Origin: Streptomyces lavendofoliae | GTDB lineage: Bacteria; Actinomycetota; Actinomycetes; Streptomycetales; Streptomycetaceae | Assembly (NCBI RefSeq): GCF_014649735.1 | Contig: NZ_BMTP01000002.1 | Span: forward strand, 365,697-429,696 | Length of the DNA stretch: 64,000 nt | Direction: 5' to 3' | Part shown: positions 1 to 7,637 of the stretch, in pieces | Layout: every line of letters begins with the position of its first letter | How positions within the stretch are numbered: position 1 is the stretch's first letter | The notes under the pieces: model-generated | The model's input: the letters and a program-made list of their open reading frames with translations, nothing else | The model's database searches: none | What the model was told of the DNA's origin: nothing | Translations under genes and position numbers: made by a program

Positions 1-960
1 GTGTACTGCCCGCTGCCGCTCTCCTTCGACTATGGCCTCTACCAGGTCTACCTCGCGGCACTGAGCGGCGCCCGGCTGCACCTGGGCACGGTCGCCGAGG
101 TCGGTCCCCCGCTGCTGCGCAGCCTGGAGGAAGCCGGGGCGACCGTGCTGCCCGCCGTGCCCTCCATCGCCGATCGGCTCGCCTGGCTGCTACGCCGCAG
201 CAGCGGAGGACCGAGCCGGCTGCGGCTGCTGACCAACACCGGAGCGGCCCTGTCCGAAGCCACCATGTCCGCGCTGCGCGCCGCACTGCCCCAGCTGAGG
301 ATCCAGGTCATGTACGGCCTCACGGAGTGCAAGCGCACGGCGATCATGCCGCCGGACGGAGACCTCGACCATCCGGGATCCTGCGGACTGCCGCTGCCGG
401 GCACCGAGGTCTTCGTCATCGACGACGACGGGAACCGGCTGCCTCCCGGACAGATCGGCCAGTTCGTGGTGCGCGGACCGAACGTCATGGCGGGCTACTG
501 GAAGCGCCCCGAGCTGACCGCCGAGCGTTTCCCCCGTGCGGAGGGGCTCTTCCCCGAGCTGCGCACCGGCGACTACGGCTGGCTGGACGAGGAGGGCTAC
601 CTCTACTTCTCCGGCCGCCGGGACGACCTCTACAAGGAGCGGGGATTCCGTCTCAGCGCCACCGAGGTGGAAGCCGCCGCGACCCGTGTCGACGGGGTGA
701 CCTCGGCCGCCGTACTGCCGCCCGAGGGCAAGCGGGGAGCGCTCCTCGCGGTGGTCGCCGACATCACGGCGGACGAGGTGCGCGAGCGCATGCGCGACCA
801 CATCGAGCCCTTCAAGATCCCACGGCGCTGCGTGCGCCTCGACGCCCTGCCCACCAACGGCAACGGCAAGGTCGACCGCAAGAAGCTCGCCGCTCTGATC
901 GAAGGGACCCCGGCCACCCCGGTCACCGCCGAGGCTCCGCGGGCCGGCCTCGCCCACTGA
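1..960 (+). CDS. AMP-dependent acyl/amino-acid ligase (5' end outside window)
   Basis: This is the C-terminal 319 residues of an ANL-superfamily adenylating enzyme, which activates a carboxylate as an acyl-AMP and passes it to CoA or a carrier protein. Visible motifs, in order, are the A5-like YGLTECKR (about residue 104), the TGDYGWLDEEGYLYFSGRRDD block with the hinge Asp, the GFRLSATEVE segment, and the C-terminal PTNGNGKVDRKK with the catalytic Lys. The frame is open from base 1 and the first residues already look internal to the family, so the GTG at base 1 is probably not the start. A carrier-protein gene follows about 50 bp downstream, so the likely acceptor is that carrier. The substrate cannot be read from sequence. 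Confidence 0.85.
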   Translation: MYCPLPLSFDYGLYQVYLAALSGARLHLGTVAEVGPPLLRSLEEAGATVLPAVPSIADRLAWLLRRSSGGPSRLRLLTNTGAALSEATMSALRAALPQLRIQVMYGLTECKRTAIMPPDGDLDHPGSCGLPLPGTEVFVIDDDGNRLPPGQIGQFVVRGPNVMAGYWKRPELTAERFPRAEGLFPELRTGDYGWLDEEGYLYFSGRRDDLYKERGFRLSATEVEAAATRVDGVTSAAVLPPEGKRGALLAVVADITADEVRERMRDHIEPFKIPRRCVRLDALPTNGNGKVDRKKLAALIEGTPATPVTAEAPRAGLAH

Positions 961-1012
961 TCCTCTTCCCGCCCGACCGCGGCAACTCCACCCTCCACCA
1001 AAGGACATGACC

Positions 1013-1276
1013 ATGGATCGCCAGAACGTTGTCACCGCCCTCGAGAACGCCCTCACCGACGTCCTCGAGCGCCCCGTCACCGGCCTCACCGGCGACGTGA
1101 AGCTCTTCGACGACCTGCACCTCGACTCGACCACCATGCTCGAGATGCTGATGGCCCTGGAGGACTCCATAGGCCTGGTCGTCGACCCGGAGGACCTGGA
1201 CGCGGACGACTTCGTCTCGGTGGACACCTTCACCGACTTCGTCCTCCGCACGCAGCTCGAGCAGGTCTCGGCATGA
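1013..1276 (+). CDS. Acyl/peptidyl carrier protein
   Basis: A free-standing carrier protein of about 87 residues. The phosphopantetheine attachment site is the Ser in DDLHLDSTTMLEML, and the overall acidic four-helix composition fits the family. AAGGA at 1001-1005 is 7 bases from the ATG at 1013, which I prefer to the ATG at 1007. The stop overlaps the start of the aminotransferase gene by 4 bases, so the two are probably translationally coupled. Together with the upstream adenylating enzyme it looks like a tethering module that holds an acyl or amino-acyl group for a later enzyme, possibly the P450 at 3195. That tethering role is inference. Confidence 0.85.
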   Translation: MDRQNVVTALENALTDVLERPVTGLTGDVKLFDDLHLDSTTMLEMLMALEDSIGLVVDPEDLDADDFVSVDTFTDFVLRTQLEQVSA

Positions 1277-2535
1277 CGCTCATCCAGCCCGACCTGAGCG
1301 TCTTCACGACCCTGGAGTCGGAGGTGCGCAGCTACTGCCGCAGCTGGCCCACCGTGTTCGACCGGGCGCAGGGCAGCCGGCTGTACGACGAGGACGGACA
1401 CGAGTACCTGGACTTCTTCGCCGGCGCCGGGTCCCTCAACTACGGGCACAACAACCCGGTGTTGAAGCGCGCCCTGCTCGACTATCTGGAGCGCGACGGC
1501 GTCACCCAGGGCCTGGACATGTCGACCACGGCCAAGCGCGCGTTCCTCGAGTACTTCCAGAACATGATCCTGCGCCCGCGGGACCTGCCCTACAAGGTCA
1601 TGTTCCCGGGGCCGACCGGGACCAACGCCGTCGAAGCCGCCCTCAAGCTGGCCCGCAAGGTCAAGGGGCGCGAGACGGTCGTCTCCTTCACCAACGCCTT
1701 CCACGGCATGTCGCTGGGTTCCCTTGCGGTGACCGGCAACGCCTTCAAGCGGGCCGGAGCCGGCGTACCGCTCGTGCACACCACTCCCATGCCCTTCGAC
1801 CACTACATGGGCGGGAAGGTGCCCGACTTCCTGTGGTTCGAGCAGTTGCTCCGGGACCACGGGTCGGGGCTGGACAAGCCGGCCGCGGTGATCGTGGAGA
1901 CGATCCAGGGCGAGGGTGGCATCAACGTGGCTCGTCCGCAGTGGCTGCGTGGCCTCGCCCGGCTCTGCCAGCAGCACGACATGCTGCTGATCGTCGACGA
2001 CATCCAGATGGGCTGCGGCCGCACCGGGGCGTTCTTCTCCTTCGAGGAGGCCGGCATCACCCCGGACATCGTCACCGTCTCCAAATCCATCAGCGGGTAC
2101 GGACAGCCCATGTCCCTCTGCCTGTTCCGACCGGAGCTGGACGTCTGGGAGCCGGGCGAGCACAACGGCACATTCCGCGGCAACAATCCGGCCTTCGTCA
2201 CCGCGACCGCCGCCCTCAACACCTACTGGGCCGACGACAAGCTGAAGCAGCAGACCCTGGCACACGCCCAGACCATCGAAGCGGCGCTGCGCGACACCGC
2301 CGCGCACCACAGTGGATCCGCCTACCGCGGCCGCGGGATGGTGTGGGGCCTGGAGCTCGCCGACCCCCGGCACGCCGGCCGCGCCGCACGCCGAGCCTTC
2401 GAACTCGGACTGCTCATGGAGACCTCCGGAGCACATGGCCAGGTCGTCAAGCTGCTGCCGCCGCTGACCATCACCGGCGACGAACTCGACCAAGGGCTGC
2501 GCATCGTCCAGCGCGCCGTCTACGAGACGGCATGA
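1273..2535 (+). CDS. ectB: Diaminobutyrate-2-oxoglutarate aminotransferase, EctB type
   Basis: A class III PLP aminotransferase of 420 residues, the usual EctB length. The N-terminal half (FFAGAGSLNYGHNNP, FPGPTGTNAVEAALKLARK, TNAFHGMSLGSLAVTGN) is strongly EctB-like. VDDIQMGCGRTG carries the PLP-binding Asp near residue 243, and TVSKSISGYGQPM carries the Schiff-base Lys near residue 271. The family converts L-aspartate semialdehyde plus glutamate to L-2,4-diaminobutyrate (DABA). In ectoine operons the order is normally ectA-ectB-ectC; here ectB follows a carrier protein and precedes ectA, and no ectC is present in the window, so DABA may feed a different product. It could also supply DABA to the siderophore genes at 26-33 kb (speculative). 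Confidence 0.85.
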   Translation: MTLIQPDLSVFTTLESEVRSYCRSWPTVFDRAQGSRLYDEDGHEYLDFFAGAGSLNYGHNNPVLKRALLDYLERDGVTQGLDMSTTAKRAFLEYFQNMILRPRDLPYKVMFPGPTGTNAVEAALKLARKVKGRETVVSFTNAFHGMSLGSLAVTGNAFKRAGAGVPLVHTTPMPFDHYMGGKVPDFLWFEQLLRDHGSGLDKPAAVIVETIQGEGGINVARPQWLRGLARLCQQHDMLLIVDDIQMGCGRTGAFFSFEEAGITPDIVTVSKSISGYGQPMSLCLFRPELDVWEPGEHNGTFRGNNPAFVTATAALNTYWADDKLKQQTLAHAQTIEAALRDTAAHHSGSAYRGRGMVWGLELADPRHAGRAARRAFELGLLMETSGAHGQVVKLLPPLTITGDELDQGLRIVQRAVYETA

Positions 2536-2618
2536 CCGCGCCCGGTACCCCCGACGGAGAAAGGATCCACCCCGCCATGACGGCCCACCCGCTGCTGACA
2601 GAGACCGAGGCGGTCTGA
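2532..2618 (+). CDS. Possible small ORF between ectB and ectA (28 aa)
   Basis: A short frame opens with an ATG overlapping the ectB stop (ATGA) and ends 2 bases before the ectA start (TGACCATG). A second in-frame ATG at 2577 has a purine-rich GAGAAAGGA upstream. No recognisable domain. It may simply bridge ribosomes from ectB to ectA, or it may be fortuitous. Its coupled position at both ends is the only support. Confidence 0.25.
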   Translation: MTAPGTPDGERIHPAMTAHPLLTETEAV

Positions 2619-2620
2619 CC

Positions 2621-3160
2621 ATGACGATCAGCGCTACCCCCGCAGCCGGCGCAGAACAGAGCACCGTCGCGAAAAAGCAGGCGGTCTTCCGGGCACCGGT
2701 GCCGCAGGACGGCCCCGCCGTGTGGAAACTGGTCGAGAACACCCCCGGCCTGGACTCCAACAGCATCTACTACTACACGCTGTGGTTCCGGGATTTCGCC
2801 GATGGTTCGATGATCGCGACCGTGGACGACGAAGTCGTCGGCTTCCTCACCGGCTACCGGCGCCCCGACGAGCCCGAGACCTACTTCGTCTGGCAAACCG
2901 CCGTCAACCCCCGCCACGGCATCCCCTTCCTCGGGGTGAAGCTCTTCCAGGCCGCGGCCGAACAGCAGCTGGCCCAGGGCGCCCGGTACGTCGAGGCCAC
3001 GGTCTCCGTCGAGAACAAGGCGATCCTCATGGTCCTGAAGCAGTTCGCCAAGAAGCACTCGGCTCACATCGAGACTCGCGTGCTGTTCCCCAGCAGCCTG
3101 TTCCCCGACGGCCACCACGACGAGGTCCTCTACCGCATCGGTCCGCTGACCGCCGGTTGA
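2621..3160 (+). CDS. ectA: L-2,4-diaminobutyrate acetyltransferase, EctA type (GNAT)
   Basis: A 179-residue GNAT protein that matches EctA over its whole length: FRAPVPQDGPAVWKLVEN near the start, LDSNSIYYYTLWFRDF, VWQTAVNPRHGIPFLGVKLF around the acetyl-CoA site, and ATVSVENKAI near the C terminus. EctA acetylates the gamma-amino group of DABA using acetyl-CoA. Known ectoine pathways then cyclise the product with EctC, which is missing here, so the expected local product is N-gamma-acetyl-DABA or an analogue carrying another acyl group. ATG at 2621 follows the small frame at 2532-2618 by two bases; the local Shine-Dalgarno (GAGG near 2605) is weak, suggesting coupling. Confidence 0.85.
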   Translation: MTISATPAAGAEQSTVAKKQAVFRAPVPQDGPAVWKLVENTPGLDSNSIYYYTLWFRDFADGSMIATVDDEVVGFLTGYRRPDEPETYFVWQTAVNPRHGIPFLGVKLFQAAAEQQLAQGARYVEATVSVENKAILMVLKQFAKKHSAHIETRVLFPSSLFPDGHHDEVLYRIGPLTAG

Positions 3161-3194
3161 TTCCGCAGTGTTCGAAGATCAGGAGTCGTTTCCC

Positions 3195-4400
3195 ATGGCG
3201 CAGCAACCATCACCTCTGCACCTCGACATCAGTGACAAGTACTTTCGCATGGACTCGGAAGAGGTGCGGAAGGCGCGAGCTGCACACTGGTACGCAGAAA
3301 CCGACTGGGGAATTGCCGTCCTCTCGTACGAGGACAGCAGTTTCCTGCTGAAGAACCCCCGTCTGACGCAGGGGTCGGCCAAGTGGCCGGCTCATCACGG
3401 AGTGGTCGAGGGGCACTTCGACAGCTGGTGGAAGAAGACCCTGCTGGTGCTGGAGGGTGACGAGCACAACAGGATCCGACGCCTGGTGAACCCCGCGTTC
3501 TCTCCGCGCCGGATAGAGCCGTTGCGGGCCCGTTTCCGATCCCTGGCGGACAGTCTCATAGACGAGTGGATCGAAGACGGGCAGACAGAATTCGCCAGTC
3601 GCTTCGCAGCGCCGTTTTCGACCAGGGTCCTGTGCATGATGCTGGGCATCGATGAGCGTGACTGGAAGAAGATCAATCAGCTGGCATCCACGATCGGGCT
3701 CGGTATCGGCATCACCATCCAGGAGAACATCGCACAGATCGACGAGGCTGTCGTCGAACTCACCCGGTATGCGGAGTCCTTGGTGAGGAGCAGGAGGGAG
3801 TCACCTCGGAACGACATCCTCAGCGCCCTGGTGGAAACGCGGGACGAGAATGACGGCAGGCTCTCGGATCAGGAACTGATCAATCTCATCATCCTGCTCA
3901 TATTCGCCGGGATCGACACGACTCGGAACCAACTGGCGCTGGCTGTCGAATCGTTCTCCAGGCAGCCGGATCAGTGGGAGAAGCTGGCCGCGGACCCGGA
4001 CCGCTACGCTGCCAAGGCAGTCGAAGAAGTGCTTCGCGTCAATCCGATCAACCGATGGACCACGCGCGAAGCGGCAGAAACTTTCCAACACAAGGAGCGC
4101 AGGATCGAGAAGGGTACAACAGTGCACCTGTTCACCCTTTCATCAGGAACTGATCCCGCAGAATTCGACAACCCGGACCGTATCGACCTCGACGCCGACC
4201 GCTCGCCTCATTTCACGTTCGGCGGTGGCCTTCATCATTGCCTGGGGCACTTCGTCGCAAGGACGGACATGAATGTGGCTCTTTCGGCGATGGCTACGCG
4301 GATGACTGATCTGCGTGTCGGGGACGGCGCTGAGTGGTTGCCTGACTCCGGAAACACGGGCGCGAGTAAGTTGCCGATCACATTCACCCCGCGTTCCTGA
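3195..4400 (+). CDS. Cytochrome P450
   Basis: A soluble bacterial class I P450 of 401 residues. The I-helix oxygen-binding motif AGIDTT is at 238-243, the K-helix ExxR pair at E278/R281, and the haem loop TFGGGLHHCLGH has the axial Cys at 349. I chose ATG 3195 because AGGAG at 3181-3185 sits 9 bases upstream; a GTG at 3168 would add nine residues without a good site. Base use is visibly less G+C-biased than the ectB/ectA genes before it (many A/T third positions), hinting at separate origin. In a ligase/carrier context a P450 could hydroxylate a carrier-bound amino acid, as NikQ- and NovI-type enzymes do; this is inference. No ferredoxin gene is adjacent. Confidence 0.9.
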   Translation: MAQQPSPLHLDISDKYFRMDSEEVRKARAAHWYAETDWGIAVLSYEDSSFLLKNPRLTQGSAKWPAHHGVVEGHFDSWWKKTLLVLEGDEHNRIRRLVNPAFSPRRIEPLRARFRSLADSLIDEWIEDGQTEFASRFAAPFSTRVLCMMLGIDERDWKKINQLASTIGLGIGITIQENIAQIDEAVVELTRYAESLVRSRRESPRNDILSALVETRDENDGRLSDQELINLIILLIFAGIDTTRNQLALAVESFSRQPDQWEKLAADPDRYAAKAVEEVLRVNPINRWTTREAAETFQHKERRIEKGTTVHLFTLSSGTDPAEFDNPDRIDLDADRSPHFTFGGGLHHCLGHFVARTDMNVALSAMATRMTDLRVGDGAEWLPDSGNTGASKLPITFTPRS

Positions 4401-4412
4401 CTTCTGCGAATG

Positions 4413-4472
4413 GCGAAGCTCCTGGTGGGTGGGTCCACATGCAAGAGAACCCATGCCCATCAGGAGCTTCGC
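4413..4472. terminator. Long imperfect hairpin downstream of the P450
   Basis: Arms GCGAAGCTCCTG (4413-4424) and CAGGAGCTTCGC (4461-4472) are perfect complements, and pairing continues inward through 4429/4456 with one G-U pair, then TGGGT (4430-4434) with ACCCA (4449-4453). The position just after the P450 stop suits a terminator, but the length and the adjacent second inverted repeat also fit the end of a mobile element remnant. Confidence 0.5.
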
Positions 4473-4478
4473 ATGTAT

Positions 4479-4505
4479 GGTAGAACCCCCTTAGGTGGTT
4501 CTACC
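4479..4505. repeat. Second inverted repeat upstream of lysE
   Basis: GGTAGAACC (4479-4487) pairs perfectly with GGTTCTACC (4497-4505), with two further pairs after one mismatch and a short TTAG-containing loop. It lies 7 bases after the larger hairpin. It may be a terminator, an operator for the downstream exporter gene, or part of an insertion-element relic. Confidence 0.45.
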
Positions 4506-4521
4506 TCGACTGGGAGATCTC

Positions 4522-4641
4522 ATGACACCCTCCAAGGTCAGCATCGGGTGCCCGTCCACCGCCGGCGGTAACCCGGCATGGAGTGATCGCTACCGGCACT
4601 GCGGGGTTCTCGCACGTCACGCCAGGTTTGGAGGTCGCTGA
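4522..4641 (+). CDS. Possible 39-aa leader ORF before lysE
   Basis: ATG at 4522 has GGGAGA four bases upstream, and the frame ends in TGA at 4639-4641, two bases before the lysE ATG. No domain is recognisable (it contains two Cys). It might be a leader or coupling peptide, or chance. Confidence is low because codon bias over so short a frame is not informative. Confidence 0.2.
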   Translation: MTPSKVSIGCPSTAGGNPAWSDRYRHCGVLARHARFGGR

Positions 4642-4643
4642 CG

Positions 4644-5267
4644 ATGGTGGATCTGACGGTGCTGCCGGGCTACGTGGCAGTGATCCTGCTCTTCCTCGCC
4701 CCCCCGGGGCCCGATATGGCCTACATGCTCGCAGTCGGCCTCGAGGGCGGCCGCCGGGCCGCTGTGAAAGCCATCCTCGGTATCGCGACCGGCATGAGTA
4801 TCTACGCCGCCGCCGTCGTCGCCGGCATAGGGGAGATTGCCCGATCGCACCCATTACTACTGGATGCGGTCAGGATTTTCGGTGCAGTGTATCTCCTGTG
4901 GCTGGCATACGTGACGATGCGTCATGCGCGTCGCGCGATCAGCGGGCACAGTGACGTCCCGGCAGGTCGCTGGTATCTGCGAGGAATCCTCGTCAGCATC
5001 ACGAATCCGAAGATCATTCTCTTTTTTCTTGCAGTGCTCCCGCAGTTCATCGGAAGCGCGGACAATCCCGGACTGCAGATGGCGATGCTTGGCGCGATCG
5101 ACGTTCTGATGGAGCTAATTCTTTATGGATGCATCGGGGTTCTCGCGGGATTTTTTCACGCACGTCTTGTCGACTCGACCAAAGCAACCGCGGTTCTGAA
5201 CTACGGTGCGTGCACCGTCTATGTGGTGTTGGCCGCGACAATCTTCGGCGACATCCTGCTGGCTTGA
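4644..5267 (+). CDS. LysE/RhtB-family amino-acid exporter
   Basis: A 207-residue membrane protein with about six hydrophobic segments and the family signature near the N terminus (APPGPDMAYMLAVGL, with the conserved PGPD). LysE-family proteins export basic or other amino acids and derivatives across the cytoplasmic membrane. GGAGG at 4630-4634 is well placed for ATG 4644. Its position after the ligase/ACP/EctBA/P450 genes suggests export or self-protection for a DABA-like product, although two inverted repeats separate it from them. Codon 71 (4854-4856) is TTA followed by CTA, so translation may depend on the bldA tRNA. The 3' half is unusually A/T-rich for this genome, a sign of transfer. 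Confidence 0.85.
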   Translation: MVDLTVLPGYVAVILLFLAPPGPDMAYMLAVGLEGGRRAAVKAILGIATGMSIYAAAVVAGIGEIARSHPLLLDAVRIFGAVYLLWLAYVTMRHARRAISGHSDVPAGRWYLRGILVSITNPKIILFFLAVLPQFIGSADNPGLQMAMLGAIDVLMELILYGCIGVLAGFFHARLVDSTKATAVLNYGACTVYVVLAATIFGDILLA

Positions 5268-5730
5268 TCGCTGGTCGCTGGTACTCCGGCAGCGGATCGT
5301 GTCCCGAGCTGCGTTCTGGTTGTGACAGCGGTGGGCGGCGGCCCGGTGGTCTCCCCCAGGCCGGCCGTTTCGGTACGTGGTGACCGATCCGGCGCCGATT
5401 GCCCCGGGTCCTGCGCCGGCGATGCCGGCGGCAGCCGGGGTGTTGATTCCGGCCGTACGACGTCACAGCCCCGTCCACCACCCGGACGCGTCGCGCACGC
5501 ACCCGGCCCGAGCGACCCCTACTCCGCCGGCCGGCACCATGTCCACGATCCCATGGGAGTGATGTTCACCCACGTCCGACGGCATCGGCGGCCGCCGCGG
5601 CCTAACAACGGCAGTCGTCGCTGCCGGGTCGTGGGTCCGGTGACAGATGTGCAAGGGGAGGTCATCCATGGCCACTTGATCCCTTCCCGCCCAAGCCGCC
5701 GGATCGGCACCCGCCGAGCGGCGGGGGCAT
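5268..5730. other. Intergenic stretch with no supported gene
   Basis: Frames crossing this stretch have arginine/proline-rich translations typical of non-coding high-G+C DNA. No convincing start, domain or RNA is visible. It leads into the decayed glycosyltransferase at 5731. Confidence 0.5.
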
Positions 5731-6230
5731 GTGGCTGTGTTCAACGCGCCGCGGCACGGGCACATCCTGCCGACCCTGGCGGTCGTCGAGCAGCTCGTGG
5801 CCCGCGGATACCGCGTGAGCCATGCGGTGACCGCCCCGTTCGAGGCGTGCGCACGGGCGGTCGGGGCCGAGCCGGTCGTCTACTCCGCGCCCGATCCGGG
5901 CGAGGCCCCCGAGGACCTGTCCCAGGGCGTCCGTCAGGCGATCCCGGTGAACCTCGGTGCGCTCGACGAGCTGGCCGCCGCCTGCGGAGCGGACCGTCCG
6001 GACGTCGTGCTGTACGACGTGTACGCGTGGGCGGGCCGCTGCTCGCCAACCGGTGGGGAGTCCCTCTGGTGCAGCTGGCACCGCACGTGCCCTATCGGGG
6101 GATCGTCGAGGAGTTCTTCGGGCTCGGGGACATCTCGGAGATCCCCGGGGTTCTCCCGGCTGGCCGGGAAGGTGGCCGCTGCCGGGATGAGTTCGGCTGG
6201 AGCGGGTCCTGTCCGCCGTCGCGGCTCCGG
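5731..6230 (+). pseudogene. Macrolide-type glycosyltransferase remnant (frameshifted, truncated)
   Basis: The translation opens like MGT/GT-B enzymes (FNAPRHGHILPTLAVVEQLVARGYRVSHAVTAPF) and runs to DRPDVVLYDVYAWAG. A one-base loss near 6035 then moves the homology to the next frame (PLLANRWGVPLVQLAPHVPYRG), and further frame changes follow around 6170 (LAGKVAAA in one frame, DEFGWSG in another). The entire C-terminal half, including the nucleotide-sugar binding region, is absent. Intact relatives of about 400 residues inactivate macrolides by glucosylation. This is a dead fragment. Confidence 0.7.
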
Positions 6231-6429
6231 TGCGCTGAGTGTCACCCGCGCGCTCCGACGGGGCCGGGTGGCGAAAGGTTCCGCGGCGCCTGGCGTTGTG
6301 CGGCGCTCTCCTGATGGCGGCCACGCCCGTAACCGGCCGTCCGGCCCGGGTCATCGCGCCGGATCGCCTCGTGTCCGTGTCCGGCGGCCGGCCGCCGGTG
6401 GCCGGCCGGCCGAGCCCGCTCCGCAGTCC

Positions 6430-6618
6430 GTCGTACCGGAAGAGGTATGCCTCACCACCTCGGACGGGGTGGAACTCGCCGGCGAGGTCTACCGCCCCGA
6501 GCGTCCCGGCGCCCATCCGCTGCTGGTGGGACCCGGCGCGTGGATGTCGCTCGCGACCCATGAGGTGACGTCGGCGCGGCGCCTGCGGGCGCTGGCGGCT
6601 GCGGGGTACGTCGGCGCG
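6430..6618 (+). pseudogene. Alpha/beta-hydrolase N-terminal remnant
   Basis: A short stretch reads EEVCLTTSDGVELAGEVYRP followed by RPGAHPLLVGPGAWMSLATHE and RLRALAAAGYV, which resembles the N-terminal strands of CocE/X-Pro-peptidase-like hydrolases (DGVxLxGxxYRP). No nucleophile elbow or catalytic triad follows in any frame. It sits directly behind the glycosyltransferase remnant, so both probably belong to one degraded segment. Confidence 0.4.
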
Positions 6619-6625
6619 TCCACGG

Positions 6626-7337
6626 CCCGACGGGTGGAAACCGTCCGCGCGGAAGAGCCCCTCCGGCGACGCGCGCCCGGCCCGTACCGCCCGGCGCACG
6701 ACGGCGTCGAGCGGCCGTTCCACAACGGCTCCCGGAGGACCCACCGCATGCGACGGCCGATCAGCACCCTGCGCAGCCCGGGACCCAACGGCCCGCCCGG
6801 TGGCTTCCCGTGAACCTCCGGCCGCGGCTCAGCCGGCGAGGCACCCACCACGACACTGCGGACCACTTGAGCGGACACACCAGCACCTCGCTCAACGACC
6901 GACACAGGGCGAAAGGTACGCCGGGCGTGGTCATGGGCGCCCTCCGCGGGCGGGCGCATCGCACCGCTCCCCTCCCACCCGCGCGGTGGCCGCCGCCGGC
7001 CGCGTACGGATCGGCGACGGACCGCCCGGCGCCTCGGTGAAGGACGCACGCCGTGCGCGCGGCCGGAACGCCGGCCACGGACTCCGCGATGATCATTCGT
7101 GCGGAGATCAGGCCCACAGGCCACAGCCGTCACCATTCGCAGGGGTCGGGCTGAAAAGCTGTTAAGTCGCCAACGGGGTGGTCGATTTGCCGGGGGTTGT
7201 CTCCCGCGCAGTGTTCTTATTTCTCCTTTGGGCACACTTGCAGAACCGATTAGACGTCAAGAGGTCGCCCGGAAGAGGGTCTGCCGCCACCCGGACGGCT
7301 CAGGTCCGGAGCGTTTCGTACGCGCGTTAGCTGGGTT
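6626..7337. other. Non-coding or fully decayed region
   Basis: About 700 bases with no frame that shows a family signature; open frames on both strands are Arg/Pro-rich. Toward the end, around 7130-7260, the sequence is noticeably more A/T-rich (AAAAGCTGTTAAG, TTCTTATTTCTCC) and probably holds the promoter of the following gene pair. Confidence 0.4.
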
Positions 7338-7637
7338 ATGACAGCGGCACTCAGCGATGGTCACGCCATCGAGCAATCCGACGGCCCTTCCCCGGTCCAC
7401 AGCTCCGTATCCATGGGCGATTTCCTGTTCGTTCCCGCGTCGGCGCCCGCTTCGGGCATCAACGGAACGCTGCACGGACACGGCATGGTCGTTTCCCTCA
7501 CCTGGTCGGCTCCGGCGCTGCAGGAACTCGCGGCGACAATGGAAGATCTCGAAAACGCGTTCCTGGACGGCTGGAGAGGAGCCGGACTGCCCGGCGGAGC
7601 CGACGGAGGACGAGCGGGGTTCCACAAACATGCGTGA
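7338..7637 (+). CDS. Small hypothetical protein paired with DUF2637 gene
   Basis: A 99-residue protein I do not recognise. The middle (MGDFLFVPASAPASGINGTLHGHGMVVSLTW) is followed by a probable amphipathic helix (ALQELAATMEDLENAFLDGW). There is no signal peptide or membrane segment. No strong Shine-Dalgarno precedes ATG 7338. The stop overlaps the next gene's start by 8 bases, so the two are almost certainly one operon and may act together. Confidence 0.6.
   Translation: MTAALSDGHAIEQSDGPSPVHSSVSMGDFLFVPASAPASGINGTLHGHGMVVSLTWSAPALQELAATMEDLENAFLDGWRGAGLPGGADGGRAGFHKHA

Noticed and set aside
190..2766. An 858-residue open frame on the minus strand opposite the ligase, ACP and ectB genes
   Set aside because: It crosses three well-supported genes with family motifs on the plus strand and has no recognisable domain.
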